The notes: generated by a model not told the origin, from the letters alone. Counted from the first letter of the stretch, positions 40,601-49,170 are shown. The stretch is DNA of 64,000 nucleotides from Diadema setosum (GCA_033980235.1 CM067076.1:35917709-35981708), one strand, 5' to 3'. Translations and numbers: made by a program.

Positions 40601-41080
40601 TGTTGATATTGGTTTTAAAAAAAAACAACAAAGAAACTTATTAACTGATTGGAATTTCACTGACCGGTTTGCATTCGAGGTAGGATGATTTGATAGGACT
40701 GTGAAGTTTCGTTGTTGTATTTTTCATTCATCTTTAGACGAAATCTTCCCCTGAATGAACATTTTAAAAGAAACAGACTGCAGTACCGTTAAAACTACTC
40801 GTTGATATACAATGTAAATTGTTAAGAATTACATAATTGCTCTTAAAAAAGACCAAATTGCCAAATCTATAATATCTCCTCACGTGTTTTTCTGTCATGA
40901 CATTTTGCTTATGCTCGACAGAAGTCATTGTGTGCTGAAATGATGGCGGGTCTACGTTTCGCATTCCGCTGCAATGGCAAGAAGAAAGCGCCCTCATCGA
41001 TGGAACATAAGTTCATACCTTCCCCCTACCCAGTAGGGATTAACGGACAAATGATTCCAATGACAGAGACAGTAGCGTAG
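3924..41080 (+). CDS. GRIK-like: Kainate-type ionotropic glutamate receptor, 13 exons, 5' end missing
   Basis: Ligand-gated cation channel subunit of the postsynaptic or presynaptic plasma membrane; GRIK subunits form tetramers opened by glutamate. Joined exons: 3924-4094, 27555-27809, 28383-28558, 31258-31311, 31780-31941, 32665-32820, 36013-36114, 36833-36943, 37850-38059, 38424-38984, 39638-39866, 40216-40472, 40922-41080. All introns are GT-AG and phases agree at every junction, giving 867 residues and a TAG stop. Vertebrate GluK2 is about 908 residues, so the missing part is about one signal-peptide exon. Domain order: amino-terminal domain residues 1 to about 350, S1 about 397-510, M1 521-542, pore loop about 565-581, M3 598-619, S2 about 625-765, M4 784-804, tail 805-867. 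The M3 motif SYTANLAAF is at 608-616. Kainate rather than AMPA identity rests on RD..T at 734-738, LIVTTVL before S1 and the ETVA end. The exact subtype (GluK1-3-like) cannot be settled by eye. Confidence 0.95.
4546..4706. mobile_element. Foldback MITE, about 160 bp
   Basis: Ends are a 16 bp inverted repeat: GGGTCCCATTTCATAA at the left and TTATGAAATGGGGCCC at the right, one mismatch. Inside, a second inverted pair (GCAACTCTTGCTGGAATGGC and its complement) flanks a short unique centre containing CTGATTGGCTG. No coding capacity. Similar short elements are, as I recall, common in echinoderm and amphioxus genomes. Target-site duplication is not obvious. Confidence 0.8.
6175..6290. repeat. CT then GA low-complexity tract
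   Basis: A run of CTCTC followed about 60 bp later by GAGAGG/GGGGAG purines. The two halves can fold on each other loosely. No gene. Confidence 0.7.
8050..8232. repeat. Purine-rich (GA/GGA) tract, 180 bp
   Basis: Nearly pure purine on the + strand, including a 10-G run near 8173. Long homopurine mirror-like tracts can adopt triplex structures. ERE/GRE-rich frames across it are artefacts. Confidence 0.8.
10068..10200. repeat. Degenerate GT-rich repeat
   Basis: GTGTGTTTGTGTG and GGGTGTGTGGTTTGT units repeat imperfectly, giving Cys/Val-rich frames that are not genes. Confidence 0.8.
13554..13634. repeat. (GATAT)n pentanucleotide array
   Basis: About 16 copies of a GATAT unit with one GTGAT variant in the middle. 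Followed by (TTTA)n. A plain minisatellite. Confidence 0.95.
15395..15545 (-). mobile_element. tRNA-derived SINE remnant
   Basis: On the minus strand there is a B-box-like GGGTTCGAGGCT (15490 to 15479), preceded about 40 bp upstream by an A-box-like stretch starting near 15543 (GCAGCACTGTGATTCAG). It is followed by CCTTGGGCAA (15463 to 15453), a motif common in tRNA-SINE bodies of aquatic animals. The arrangement and spacing fit a degraded SINE rather than a tRNA gene, since no acceptor stem closes. Confidence 0.55.
16991..17063. repeat. (AT)n microsatellite, about 72 bp
   Basis: Perfect AT dinucleotides, self-complementary and so able to form a cruciform. Tyr/Ile frames across it are artefacts. 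Confidence 0.95.
18025..19720 (-). pseudogene. Decayed non-LTR retrotransposon (LINE) reverse transcriptase
   Basis: Reading the minus strand with frame changes gives, in order: [101 protein letters not shown], and near the end CASCVWDP and PLPQEPVE. These match the ordered blocks of jockey/CR1-type reverse transcriptases: the NKAPGPD block, FLDFSKAFDKVPH, VPQGSVLGPLLF, FADDCLLY, FNxxKC, and the C-terminal WNxLPxxxV. Several stops and frameshifts make it dead. It lies antisense to the receptor within intron 1. Both boundaries are approximate; no target-site duplication was identified. Confidence 0.85.
20190..20290. repeat. CT-rich tract with (CT)n core
   Basis: Pyrimidine tract on the + strand whose core at about 20262-20287 is pure CT/CTTT. 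No gene. Confidence 0.85.
21145..21795 (-). other. Open frame of 216 codons, unrecognised
   Basis: Longest open frame in the window. Begins [14 protein letters not shown] and has one mildly hydrophobic stretch ([20 protein letters not shown]). I recognise no domain, catalytic motif or family, and there is no clear splice context. It lies in an intron on the opposite strand in a locally GC-richer area, where long frames arise more easily. It could be chance, a fragment of an unknown repeat, or an antisense transcript. Confidence 0.15.
22976..23007. repeat. (CA)n microsatellite
   Basis: CA dinucleotides with one T interruption. Cys/Val frames on the reverse strand are artefacts. Confidence 0.9.
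26931..27165. mobile_element. Foldback element with hammerhead-like core
   Basis: Ends are imperfect inverted repeats: AGTATAGTATTCCACT near 26946 and AGTGGAATATTATACT at 27136-27151. An internal perfect 18 bp inverted pair lies at 26988-27005 and 27029-27046. Between that and the right end, GATGA (27075-27079) and GAAA (27097-27100) flank GGTC/GGCC, which can pair as a short stem. This order resembles the catalytic core of hammerhead ribozymes carried by Penelope-like elements, but with C instead of U at 27074. No reverse transcriptase is present, so this would be a terminal fragment. Confidence 0.45.
27183..27320. mobile_element. Foldback MITE, 138 bp
   Basis: Terminal inverted repeats GGGGGTATTTTATGAAGC and GCTTCATGAAATACCCCC, followed inward by further complementary GTC(G/A)GA segments. 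Central CTGATTGGCTGAGAG is shared in style with the element at 4546-4706 (CTGATTGGCTG). Non-coding, non-autonomous. It ends about 230 bp before receptor exon 2. Confidence 0.8.
27340..27480. repeat. (CT)n, (AT)n and (GT)n microsatellite cluster
   Basis: CT at about 27340-27366, AT at about 27366-27386, then GT at 27434-27479. They sit 75 to 215 bp before the exon 2 acceptor. Confidence 0.95.
27555..27809 (+). CDS. GRIK-like: Receptor exon 2: amino-terminal domain
   Basis: Residues 58-142. The G from exon 1 joins TG here to give Val, then [14 protein letters not shown], matching the family's conserved GVxAIFGP segment and the following VPHIQTHWD. Acceptor CAG is at 27552-27554 and donor GTAATG at 27810. 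The exon ends in phase 1 with YDDEE, the conserved strand before the hinge. It lies just downstream of CT, AT and GT microsatellites, which may occupy the polypyrimidine and branch region. Confidence 0.95.
28383..28558 (+). CDS. GRIK-like: Receptor exon 3: amino-terminal domain
   Basis: Residues 143-201, starting with the split Gly of GLSRLQG and running through SHIIIDCS, equivalent to the conserved IIFDCS strand of GRIK proteins. Acceptor ends at 28382; donor GTGTGT at 28559 runs directly into a GT microsatellite, so the donor is embedded in a repeat-prone tract. Ends in phase 0. Confidence 0.94.
28575..28660. repeat. (GT)n/(GTAT)n microsatellite
   Basis: GT repeats with a GTAT block, starting 16 bp downstream of the exon 3 donor. 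Length change here could affect splicing of exon 3, though that is only a possibility. Confidence 0.9.
28951..29015. repeat. (TTC)n tract
   Basis: TTC repeats mixed with TTG. GAA on the other strand. No gene. Confidence 0.85.
29577..29728. mobile_element. Foldback MITE, about 152 bp
   Basis: Left end (29577-29608) and right end (29697-29728) are inverted copies sharing AGGTTCAACTTTGCACC and its complement. A second inner inverted pair (around GCGTCACGCTAGGAGCA and TGCTCCCAGTGTGACAC) continues the fold, so nearly the whole element pairs with itself. Confidence 0.8.
30855..31175. mobile_element. Degraded MITE with partial inverted arms
   Basis: Starts TTAAAGGGATGATTCAG, a start I associate with MITEs of marine deuterostomes. 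Inner arms are inverted: AAACAAAGCAATCG..AATAAAAGG near 31024-31048 pairs with CCTTTTATTATTAAGATCG..TTTG near 31058-31084, and GAAAGAGCAT near 30951 pairs with ATGCTCTTTA near 31159. The right terminal repeat expected after 31175 is missing, so it is truncated or diverged. Confidence 0.55.
31258..31311 (+). CDS. GRIK-like: Receptor exon 4 (54 bp): amino-terminal domain
   Basis: Eighteen codons, residues 202-219, ending [10 protein letters not shown], aligned with the family's EYYHYIFTTL strand. Acceptor CCCTCAG precedes 31258 and donor GTAAGA is at 31312. A 54 bp exon at this position also exists in vertebrate GRIK genes, which supports the call despite the small size. Confidence 0.9.
31780..31941 (+). 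CDS. GRIK-like: Receptor exon 5: amino-terminal domain
   Basis: Residues 220-273. Begins [20 protein letters not shown], equivalent to the LDLFALDVEPYRYSGVN region of GluK2, and contains an NIT glycosylation sequon. Acceptor CTCTAG ends at 31779; donor GTAACT at 31942; phase 0 at both ends. The frame stays open into the intron until 32079, but the family alignment stops at the donor. Confidence 0.93.
32333..32540. mobile_element. Foldback element related to the one at 56326
   Basis: Arms of about 80 bp (32333-32415 and 32437-32516) are near-perfect inverted copies containing CTACATCGACGTAAATAAGC and its complement. The right side continues into CTCGACGGAAGAAT, also found beside the 56.4 kb copy. 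The loop keeps GGGCGTACAT, a remnant of the SINE segment seen there. It occupies much of intron 5 between exons 5 and 6. Confidence 0.85.
32665..32820 (+). CDS. GRIK-like: Receptor exon 6: amino-terminal domain
   Basis: Residues 274-325, beginning [10 protein letters not shown], the conserved TDAALMYDAV helix. [13 protein letters not shown] matches the family's SLQCNRHKPWRFG, including the conserved Cys and Trp. Acceptor ACAG ends at 32664 and donor GTGAGT is at 32821. The intervening [10 protein letters not shown] part is less conserved, as expected for this loop. Confidence 0.94.
32821..36012. other. Intron 6
   Basis: AT-rich with no exon-like frame. A relatively GC-rich, complex block lies at about 33530-33720, and a pure G run of 16 at 35840-35855. 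Otherwise nothing recognisable. Confidence 0.7.
36013..36114 (+). CDS. GRIK-like: Receptor exon 7: end of amino-terminal domain
   Basis: Residues 326-359. [10 protein letters not shown] matches the conserved GLTGRIxF of kainate receptors, then a short strand ending NGMKQ. Acceptor CTACAG ends at 36012; donor GTGAGA at 36115; 34 whole codons. Confidence 0.93.
36115..36832. other. Intron 7
   Basis: Intronic, with a GT-rich stretch at about 36675-36717. Nothing else seen. Confidence 0.8.
36833..36943 (+). CDS. GRIK-like: Receptor exon 8: linker into ligand-binding domain
   Basis: Residues 360-396, [15 protein letters not shown] followed by [10 protein letters not shown]. IGxW and RTLIVTTVL mark the transition from amino-terminal domain to S1 in GRIK proteins, with NRT as a likely glycosylation site. 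Acceptor GACAG ends at 36832 and donor GTACGA starts at 36944. Confidence 0.94.
36944..37849. other. Intron 8
   Basis: AT-rich intron without recognisable repeats or exons. Confidence 0.8.
37850..38059 (+). CDS. GRIK-like: Receptor exon 9: ligand-binding segment S1
   Basis: Residues 397-466. [12 protein letters not shown] continues the exon 8 VTTVL, and [18 protein letters not shown], then VDDGNYG and WDGMVGEL, are the S1 core. Acceptor is CATGGCAG ending at 37849, with a modest pyrimidine tract; an alternative start is not supported because the alignment begins exactly here. Donor GTAACG at 38060. Confidence 0.95.
38424..38984 (+). CDS. GRIK-like: Receptor exon 10: S1 end, M1, pore loop, M3
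   Basis: Residues 467-653, the channel core in one 561 bp exon. [16 protein letters not shown] carries the agonist carboxylate-binding Arg (residue 481, AGA at 38466-38468), followed by [10 protein letters not shown]1 spans [12 protein letters not shown] to LLARF. The pore loop reads [10 protein letters not shown], with the first Gln at the Q/R site (CAG at 38760-38762). M3 contains [23 protein letters not shown] at the end supplies the Ser-Thr pair (647-648) that lines the agonist pocket. Donor at 38985 is GTTGGC, weak but placed precisely by the alignment to exon 11. Confidence 0.97.
39638..39866 (+). CDS. GRIK-like: Receptor exon 11: ligand-binding segment S2
   Basis: Residues 654-729 plus one base. 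Starts [11 protein letters not shown], continuing FFK from exon 10 without gap. [11 protein letters not shown] carries the conserved Glu (696) that binds the agonist amino group. C708 in the [10 protein letters not shown] segment is the partner of a Cys in exon 12, and NLT is the conserved sequon. Acceptor TTTTCAG ends at 39637; donor GTGAGG at 39867; ends in phase 1. Confidence 0.96.
40216..40472 (+). CDS. GRIK-like: Receptor exon 12: end of S2 and M4
   Basis: Residues 730-815. [14 protein letters not shown] has Arg734, Asp735 and Thr738 at the positions that form the anion site at the kainate dimer interface. [10 protein letters not shown] supplies C763, the disulfide partner of C708. M4 is [20 protein letters not shown] (784-803). 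Acceptor CACAG ends at 40215; donor GTAAAA at 40473. Reading on past the donor stays open to 40688. Confidence 0.95.
40922..41080 (+). CDS. GRIK-like: Receptor exon 13: cytoplasmic tail and stop
   Basis: Residues 816-867 and TAG at 41078-41080. [17 protein letters not shown] aligns with the membrane-proximal tail of GluK2 (SFCSAMVEELRMSLKCQ). A basic KKK cluster and a proline-containing stretch follow. The last four residues, ETVA, resemble the ETMA PDZ ligand of GluK2a, which binds PSD-95-type scaffolds. Acceptor CGACAG ends at 40921. The tail is shorter than in mammals. Confidence 0.93.
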   Translation, partial: KSLCAEMMAGLRFAFRCNGKKKAPSSMEHKFIPSPYPVGINGQMIPMTETVA

Positions 41081-41795
41081 GTTTTCCCTTCAGCCAAGCG
41101 AATGAGAACGAAGGAAACGTGAAGCCCGATGTACTGTTCAGCTTCTGCCGCAGCTACTATTGAATGAGTTGAAAGGAATGATGTTGACTAGCTGGTCAGG
41201 AAAACTGTCCTCTGGTTACTTCAACTAACAGTCACATGTTGGCTCGGAGTCGGAACAAAGGAATCTAGTACCTTGCATGAGGAAAGTGCATCCAAATCGC
41301 TCGCTTAAAGGAGTTTCTGGTGAAACCTCGAAGGAGAAGCCAGATTTCCTTGACTACTTTGAGGCGAGACTGATCGAGAAGTCGACATAGATCTCTACAA
41401 GTCTCATTGCCAGTACGAATGAAATGTCTGATCGCATATTGCGAGATGTATAGCAAATGACCCCAAACTTTATCGTCAGACTTAGTTTATTTTTTCCTTG
41501 ATATTTGTACCTACCATTGAGCAGTCATACTTCGTAATTTTGTTCGGCGAGTCTACAAAAGGAAAGTCCAATAAAACTCCACAGAAGGCAATGGTGTTTT
41601 TCCTAGAAAACATGTAGGTTTCTTGATGGCAGAAAAATAATTTGGTAGCATATGTAAGTGCACTCTCCGAGACACAACACGACGAATTGTCCAACCAGCA
41701 GTGTTGACATAGCAACTTTAGTTAACATATTGCTTTAAGGACAATAATAGTTATATTTCAATTTTTACCCTCCTACATCCTTTGACTACCAAAGA

Positions 41796-41801
41796 AATAA
41801 A
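41796..41801 (+). promoter_or_regulatory. Possible polyadenylation signal AATAAA
   Basis: First AATAAA downstream of the receptor stop, about 715 bp after it. Another lies at 42815-42820. In AT-rich DNA this hexamer is common, so either could be chance. The region 41081-42820 otherwise shows no recognisable gene and probably contains the 3' UTR. Confidence 0.3.
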
Positions 41802-44800
41802 GAGCTAGCTAAATAGAGATTTGGTTGATTTGGGTGAGGGAAGAGTAGTATGTGAACCTCTCCATGAAAAATCCATTGTTCCACACAAAACATTGTTGGA
41901 TCCTTTTGTCCAATTGCGAGCCTTTATTTGTGCATCAGCTTTGCAGTGTGGTTCACCTGTGATCGAAATGAGTTCACAGTAATCGATAGTTTGATCGATG
42001 ATTTCGTCAGCGTCTTCTGCAGTGACATAAATCTTATTTCCCGATTTCAAGGAAATCAGCACGATGTAGAGTGGAATGGCGTTGTGAATGTTACTGTCAT
42101 TGCGTTGATTTATTGAACTTTTGATATGGACACAATACAGTCCAGTGCCATATAGGTCTTCCATCTATTGTAAGAAACCCATAGTTAGCGCAGTGCTATG
42201 CAAATTATACAATTTACGCAGACAATATTCGAGCTGTGTTATTAACGTATTATATCTTATCAAACTGTTTTATTGTATCAACTCTACAGATCGACAACCA
42301 AAAACATATCCTATCTGACTATGAGAAGCATTGCTCTGTAACTAACAACTTAAGAAAATATTTCCTAATGGGCTTTTGCAGAGCATTTGTAGCGTTTATT
42401 TTTTATTTTTTTTCATAACGTTGCATGCTGTTTACTAGCCTTGGAAGAAAGTCATGAATTCACGTTAGGATTGTGTTACGCCACCAGTAATCGCAGATTG
42501 TACGTCAGGGGTCATTAAACTTTTGTAGTTCATAGTTGGTATTAGATGTTTAAAGCGCCGTCTGTGAAAAATGTGAGAGAAACAGTAGCAGACGACACAA
42601 TTACAAATCTTGTCTTGAGGAAAGAAACTTTCCGTTTTTTTTTTTCATAAAAGATATACCCTACTTAACTCTGGCTAACTTTCTAGCTATCATGGTGTGA
42701 ACTTTTTCGCAAAGAACTTAGCAAAATAATATGGGCCTGGACTCAATGTATATGCCAACGAAACATCCTCAGAAAACCTCAAATACATTGGTCAGAATCT
42801 TATTGGATCTATTGAATAAAGCGTCAAAAACCGTATTGAAATAAAGTTGTTAAAACACAATAGTGAACTACCGGGTAGTTTATCGTCTTTATATATTTTC
42901 TTCTGTGAGTGTAGGTATGTGTTCATCTATTTAAAGTCTGTATTTACTGTAGGAATAGCAGGTAAAATATATTATTTATGAATATCTGTGTATATATTTC
43001 CATAATCATATTCAAACCTATCGTTGTAAATATGGGATATTATACCGAAAGAGAAACATATCGTGTATGGCCAAGTGCTGTATCTCCAAACCCATCTTCC
43101 TGTCTAGTAGAGACAGCTTGACTATTAAGATTCGATGGAGAGATTAACCTTCAACCAGCTTTGTAGACTACTCTGAGAAAGGATTTATACATTTTTAATA
43201 GCTTTAGCTATTCGTTCGCGTTTACATTTAAACTGTACCAAAGATAGCATCAGTTACACTGGGATTTTTTTTCTCTTCACGTATTTATTAAACAAAATGA
43301 AGTCAACACTGATGTACCGAAGGATTAGAGTCAATAGGAGCGAAAATTGCATTAATGATGTTCTAGGGGAGATTAGCTTGAACTATTTTCTTCATTATCG
43401 AGTGTGTTTATCATTGACGGCTACAAATCTTCATCATGCTATAGCATTGTAGATGGTTGCATTCTGTATTAACGAGTTCAAAGTCTCCAGTTTTGTCAAA
43501 GAAGTAATCAACTAAAGCTTGTGTTGGGTGGTGTTTATACACTGTATGAAGTTTGTCCCTTTTTAAAGGGTGATTGAAGGTTCGCAGTGTCAGTTACAGA
43601 TGTTAAAGATTCCTCGTGTAATCTCTGAGTAATTTTATCGTTATTCATAACTTGAAACTTGAATTTGCAAACGATAAAAAACAATGATTCTTCTCAATGA
43701 AAAAAAAAATAAAGAAGAAAACAAAAAAAAAAGCAATCTGGATTTCTGTCGCGCTCAGGTTTGACTGGTCAATTCGTGCAATCTTATATTGCTGTAATAA
43801 ATATCAAGCCACTATCCAGTAAGTTACAAGATCAAACAACATTTAACGGGGAACTTGAGTTTGAATGAACACGGAGGTGGGGAAAAACAGCAATAAAGTT
43901 CGATGAGCAATACAAAGAATAATTGTTAACTGCCCGCGGCCAAGTCCGTTTCTATGGATGTAAAAATTCCTAATTACACAGACCTCTGTGTTGCATATTG
44001 ATAACATGTGATTATCCCTATATTGTGACGGTACATGGTTAAAAAACAATTATTCATGTTCCAGATACTCTGGTGCTCATTAGAGCTTTGTAAATATGAT
44101 TTATAACACTTATGGAATTAGAGTCTCCTTTTATTTGTTCACTTCCATATTTCCTTCTTCAGTTAATTTCATATGCGTTTTATCAATATCAATCAATCAT
44201 ATTTTTTTTTTTGCACTCTCCTGATGTTACAATACAGATCTAATGTACGGATATAACTCATTAGGAGTACATTATTATAGAATGATAATAGAAAATAATA
44301 ATGTAGGCTCTGGATTATATCCACTTCCGTTCTATTGAAATTCGCGATTAGTTTTGGTGTGTTTTTTTTAGTCACAAAGCAAGACATGGTATTTCTAATC
44401 TGTATGTAAATATGGTGTGTATTGTCCACGACACACTGCCAGGTGCAGTTTGTATTCCTTTGGTCGTTGTCTTGTAACATGAAGTGATAAGCGATGTGGT
44501 AAAAACGAACAGAGATATTGTCCTGAAATGTTTGTATTGAATATTTATGTTTCAAGATATGCTTGAATTGATTAGTAAGAATCACAATCGTATAAAGCAA
44601 ACCAATATAACGCGACTGCTTAACCTCCCGAGAACTAAATTATTTCACTTTCTATTGGATACGGATCACCACATGTTCGTAATTGGAGTAAAAACCAATC
44701 CGGAGAAAACATTCGCTGGTACTCATGTAGTGTAGGACAGAAAAGAAAGTAGTTTCAGTGCAAGAAAGGCTCAAATTCTACCTGATTCACCGTAAGAAAG

Positions 44801-46348
44801 CAAAATTCTGTCCGTTAGTGTAAAAGCTTTGGTGGAGTATCAACTCTTTGAACGTTGCAGAAAACTCACTAAGAACTACGATTAGGAAATCCTCACAAAT
44901 GATTTCTCACCACGTAACTTCTGTGGATAACTATGATGTGATTCAAATAAGAACATCAATTTTTATTTCTTATCTTGCCTTGCATACCTATTTGCTAGTC
45001 ATTTATCAGTATGTTTTTTGAATACATACCTCGTGCGCTGTCAACCACTTATTTCTCATCGCAAATATACAATAAACACTGCTGATTTATATTGACACCA
45101 AGTTTAGAAGTATATTTCGTATTATTATTTTGTTCTTTAGGTGAAATTCATTGTCCATGTTGATGTTGATTTTAATAAAAACAGCACAGAGAAACAAAAC
45201 CGCATGACCTTCATCAAGAAGGGACTTGAAATATGAAAAACAAGAACCCGCATCTTGATAAGGTTAAACATTCTTTTTTTTTTCTTCTGAAGAGTGATTT
45301 TATTGGTCCTAATCAAACACATGCAAACGAAGTTTGCGAGACGACATTATCAAATCAAAGTACCTAATTGGCGTTTATACAGACATAATCATTGTAAAAA
45401 AAAAACACACCATCTTTTGGTAATACAACATAAATACAGTTTCATGAGAAGAATAAACGTTTTTTCTTGTCTTATTTGACGTCAAAAGAGACATTTAGAG
45501 AACCATTCTGTGTTGGTCACCGGGACCGGCACACGAGATTAGCTTTTTTAATTTGCATAAAATTTTGTGTCTGCTTCTTATAGTGTCATGAAAATAGGGA
45601 AATCTCATGGGGAAAATCCATACCTCTCTTATTTCATATTTGACTTCGATAAAACAAAAATACATTCTGACAATTAATGGTATGTTAATCTAATTTGTTT
45701 TTCACCAATCCCTGTTGCTACAACATCAAACATCAAAAGTGTGGATGATGTCACGTAGTTCAGGGGCATGGTTCATCATGTTTAACAAATAAATGTACAC
45801 TATTACTCGTGTCCTACATTCCTACATTGTATCCGACATTCTAGTGATCTAACTACTCATGAGAGTCCAACGCTAATGCGCTAGAGTAACTTGAAAACTC
45901 ATCTTGAAGAAATCCATTACAACACATTAAAAGACTGATATCAATAATAAAAGTGTAAAACCTGCGGTACATTTGCATGTCATTGTACCTATCATGCCTA
46001 TAATTATGTTAACGGTTGCCGCAGAGAGGTATTAATAGGCTTACCTACCAGTGGCTCTTTGCTGACATGTACAGAAAAAACAGAGCAACAACTGAAGCAG
46101 GGCATTGTCTTTTAATCAGATACAAAGTCAAGGTATACCATAACAATCACCGATGTTGATTGGGTTGACACCTACCTGCTGCGTCGGACGCGGCAATCCT
46201 TTCTATTAGGTCTGTTGTACAGGGCTGGGACTAAAAGAGTGAGCCACATTTTCAGTTTTCATCCTCCTCTCCCAGCACGCTGTCATCATGAAATGAACCA
46301 CTCGACATGTCCAATAGATTAATAGCTACGTCAACGCCTCACTGCGGA

Positions 46349-46445
46349 TATGGAGAGAGAGAGAGACAGACAGTCAGACAGACATACAAACAGACAGATA
46401 GACAGTAAGAAAGAGGGAGAGGAAAAAGAGAAAGGGAGAGATGGA
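46349..46445. repeat. (GA)n / (GACA)n tract
   Basis: GAGAGAGAGA followed by GACAGACAG variants and GA-rich sequence. Confidence 0.85.
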
Positions 46446-47421
46446 GAGCTAGGAGAAATTGAAGGAGGGGCAGAGATAAAATGTGATGGGTATTTCCACT
46501 TCATCACGATTAAGCTCTGAGGCTGGCATTTCCCCTGTCCTTTCTCTTCTTCCAGCGAGTGACCGCGATTACCGCGCCCTGGGGAGACCCGTCTTGTCGT
46601 GACTAGATTGCCGATAAAGTCACGTCAGTCGGAGCATCATCAGGACATCATATATATCACGAGGGCAAAGGGTCGGGTCATTTGGATTTCAATTTCGTTC
46701 ACCAGCCATGCCAGTGGTCTGTAAAAGCAAGCTAATGAAAACACAGGCCCAAATAAATATTCATACAAAGTTTGAATTCTGAGTGTGTAAAAATAAACAA
46801 ATGGTGCGCAATGTATAATCAGACGATTATTATGACATTGTTGAAATTGATCTCAGCAAAAGCAGTAAAAATGATCTTCATGGTGATGGATGATGTATTT
46901 CCACAGACTTGTATTGTGTTGCATGATGAAGATAAAGTAATCACATACGATTTAGTATCACAACTATCTCAGGCAGAAATATCTAATCCGGGATGGACCT
47001 GTGAATTTAGGTGGCATTAGAAAATGCGACTTCATGACACATTGAAACAGTATTGAGGTGACGACTATTTCCTACGGTGCTTGTCCAAAAAACAGCTAAT
47101 GAACAAATTCTATGAATGAATACAATTAAACTCATGGATACTCATTTATACTTTTAGAAGTTTCACTATATACGGGTGACTGGATGCATGGGACTTTAAT
47201 GAATCCCCCAATATGTTGTTGAATTTTATCACACGGTGTCCTACTGCAAAATATCAAGTCCGATGGAATTTAGTAAATTCTGGACATTGCAAAAAATACC
47301 TAATTACTTTGACCCTGGCGCTTCCCAATGTTACTTTGAACTCACTTTTATTATTACAAATATGTTCTGTTAATGCATTGTATATAATTTTCCCTATTTA
47401 TTTAATGGAAATTAAAATAAA

Positions 47422-47770
47422 GTTGAATTGAATTGAATGTCCGTTACGGAATTCCCTGGATGGAATTTAGCAGGAACAGTTTGCAATACAGCTTTGGATG
47501 ATCAAACACACACACAAAAATTCCGAAACCATGGAATGTTGTAAAGTTCACGTATTAAGGCTATCCTAGGGCACTGAAAGCAAAATAAAAAAGTATAAAG
47601 CAAATACATGTAATAACATGCATTTATTTTGTTGATTTAACACTGCGTTTAATCTTGTCAATTCAATTCAATTCAATTCAAATCGATTTTTATTTTCAAC
47701 TGAGGAGGTGAGACACCCTCATCAGCCAAAGGCTGGTTTTTAAAGGGGGCCACACAGGTTAGAAATACAA
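47422..47770. mobile_element. Possible ends of two retroelements with (TTGAA)n tails
   Basis: On the + strand a stretch ends AAAATAAAGTTGAATTGAATTGAA at about 47439, and 220 bp later the reverse complement begins with (TTCAA)n at 47658, followed by TTTTTATTTTCAACTGAGG. Short AATTG/TTGAA tails after an AATAAA-like motif are typical of 3' ends of CR1/RTE-type LINEs. No coding part is recognised on either side, so these may be 5'-truncated copies in opposite orientation. Confidence 0.4.
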
Positions 47771-49140
47771 GCATTATACATACAGTATTACAAACATATA
47801 ACATATACAAAGAACAGAAAAAATAGAAACATCGTGGTAAGCTTGTTTTAGACACAAAATAAGAAAAAAAAAACAAGGCCTTGAAATACGACATAAACAA
47901 AAACAAAGGTATGTGAGAATGAATTTCAAATTGGTAAAAGTCGAGCATAAAGCTTGAAATCGTAAACACTCTACAGGCTCACGTACAACAGTGTACATAT
48001 CGTGCAATTCGTCAGCCACTGTAGAAAGAAAAGAGCGCCACCATCGTCAGGCTCAGTCAGGACAAGCAGTTAAAAATTGATTTTTTGTTTCATTATTATT
48101 ATTTGCGACAGCGTTATGACAAAGTTACGCAGGATTTGGTGCAAGAATTATTCTCAGTCGTCATTGTGCTCTAAATCTGATCCACGCATTAGTTATAAAG
48201 TAATTATGACACACCAAAAATAAGCCAGAAATAATTCCATTGAATATGTAAATGGGGAAAATATAAATCACCAGAATACTCCAGAGATCCCGGACAGGTT
48301 CTTCAATAGTCAGGATACACGGATGTATGCCGCATATATCCGCCGTGCACAATTATACGAATTTACCAAGGTGCTATCAAATTCACATTTTTTTTTTTTT
48401 TTTTGCAAGCCTAACTTTATACCTTCCGCCATCTCAGCAAACGACTGTCAACGTGTCTGTTTCCAAGCAGGGTTTCAGGCAACGAGGCTGATATCTTCGC
48501 CTTTTTAACGTTTGAAATCAGCACACATATCATAGGGGCTTGATCGGCTTCTTGCTATTGACATTGAGATGTTGTGTGTCCATCTACGGGCGTAGCCGTG
48601 AAGCGTATGCAAACATGCTTGGGATCGTGTTTGGCGCTGTTCAAAGAAGCAGTGATAGAAAACCTAGATCTTCCGGCGCCATATTTACACAGAGCCTCGA
48701 CTGTATTGTTTGCTTGCTACAGAAAATGGACAGTAAGGGGAGAACATGGAAATGATGCTGGTCATACAGGGTAGAATGGAGAGAGAGAACGAGAGATTGG
48801 GGGAGTGGGGGGAGGGGGCAGAAGGCATATGGAATCTGGGAGACAGAGAACCCGGGAGGTAGAGACAGAGAATACATAATTTAATGTGTATTATGAAGTA
48901 TTTAGAATTTCCAAGGACTCTCAAACTCGAATAGCAACTCATAATTGAATTGTTCTTCCATTGAGGAATTTCAATGTTCTCATTGTAATGCAAATCTTTT
49001 GCTGCAATATAGCTTTGTCCTGATAAGCATGACATAAGATAACATTTTAAAGCGTATCCAGAAGTAAGAGGTCATCTCTGTTGATGGTCGTTGTCACTAC
49101 AATGATAATGTCAACATTGAAATAAAAATTATGATTGTAT

Positions 49141-49170
49141 GATAGGTAGGTAGGTATAGGTAGGTATATT
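49141..49170. repeat. (TAGG)n repeat
   Basis: TAGGTAGGTAGGTATAGG short array. Confidence 0.8.

Noticed and set aside
41805..42164. 119-codon minus-strand frame just after the receptor
   Set aside because: No domain recognised, no splice context, and it overlaps the probable 3' UTR. Kept only as a note.
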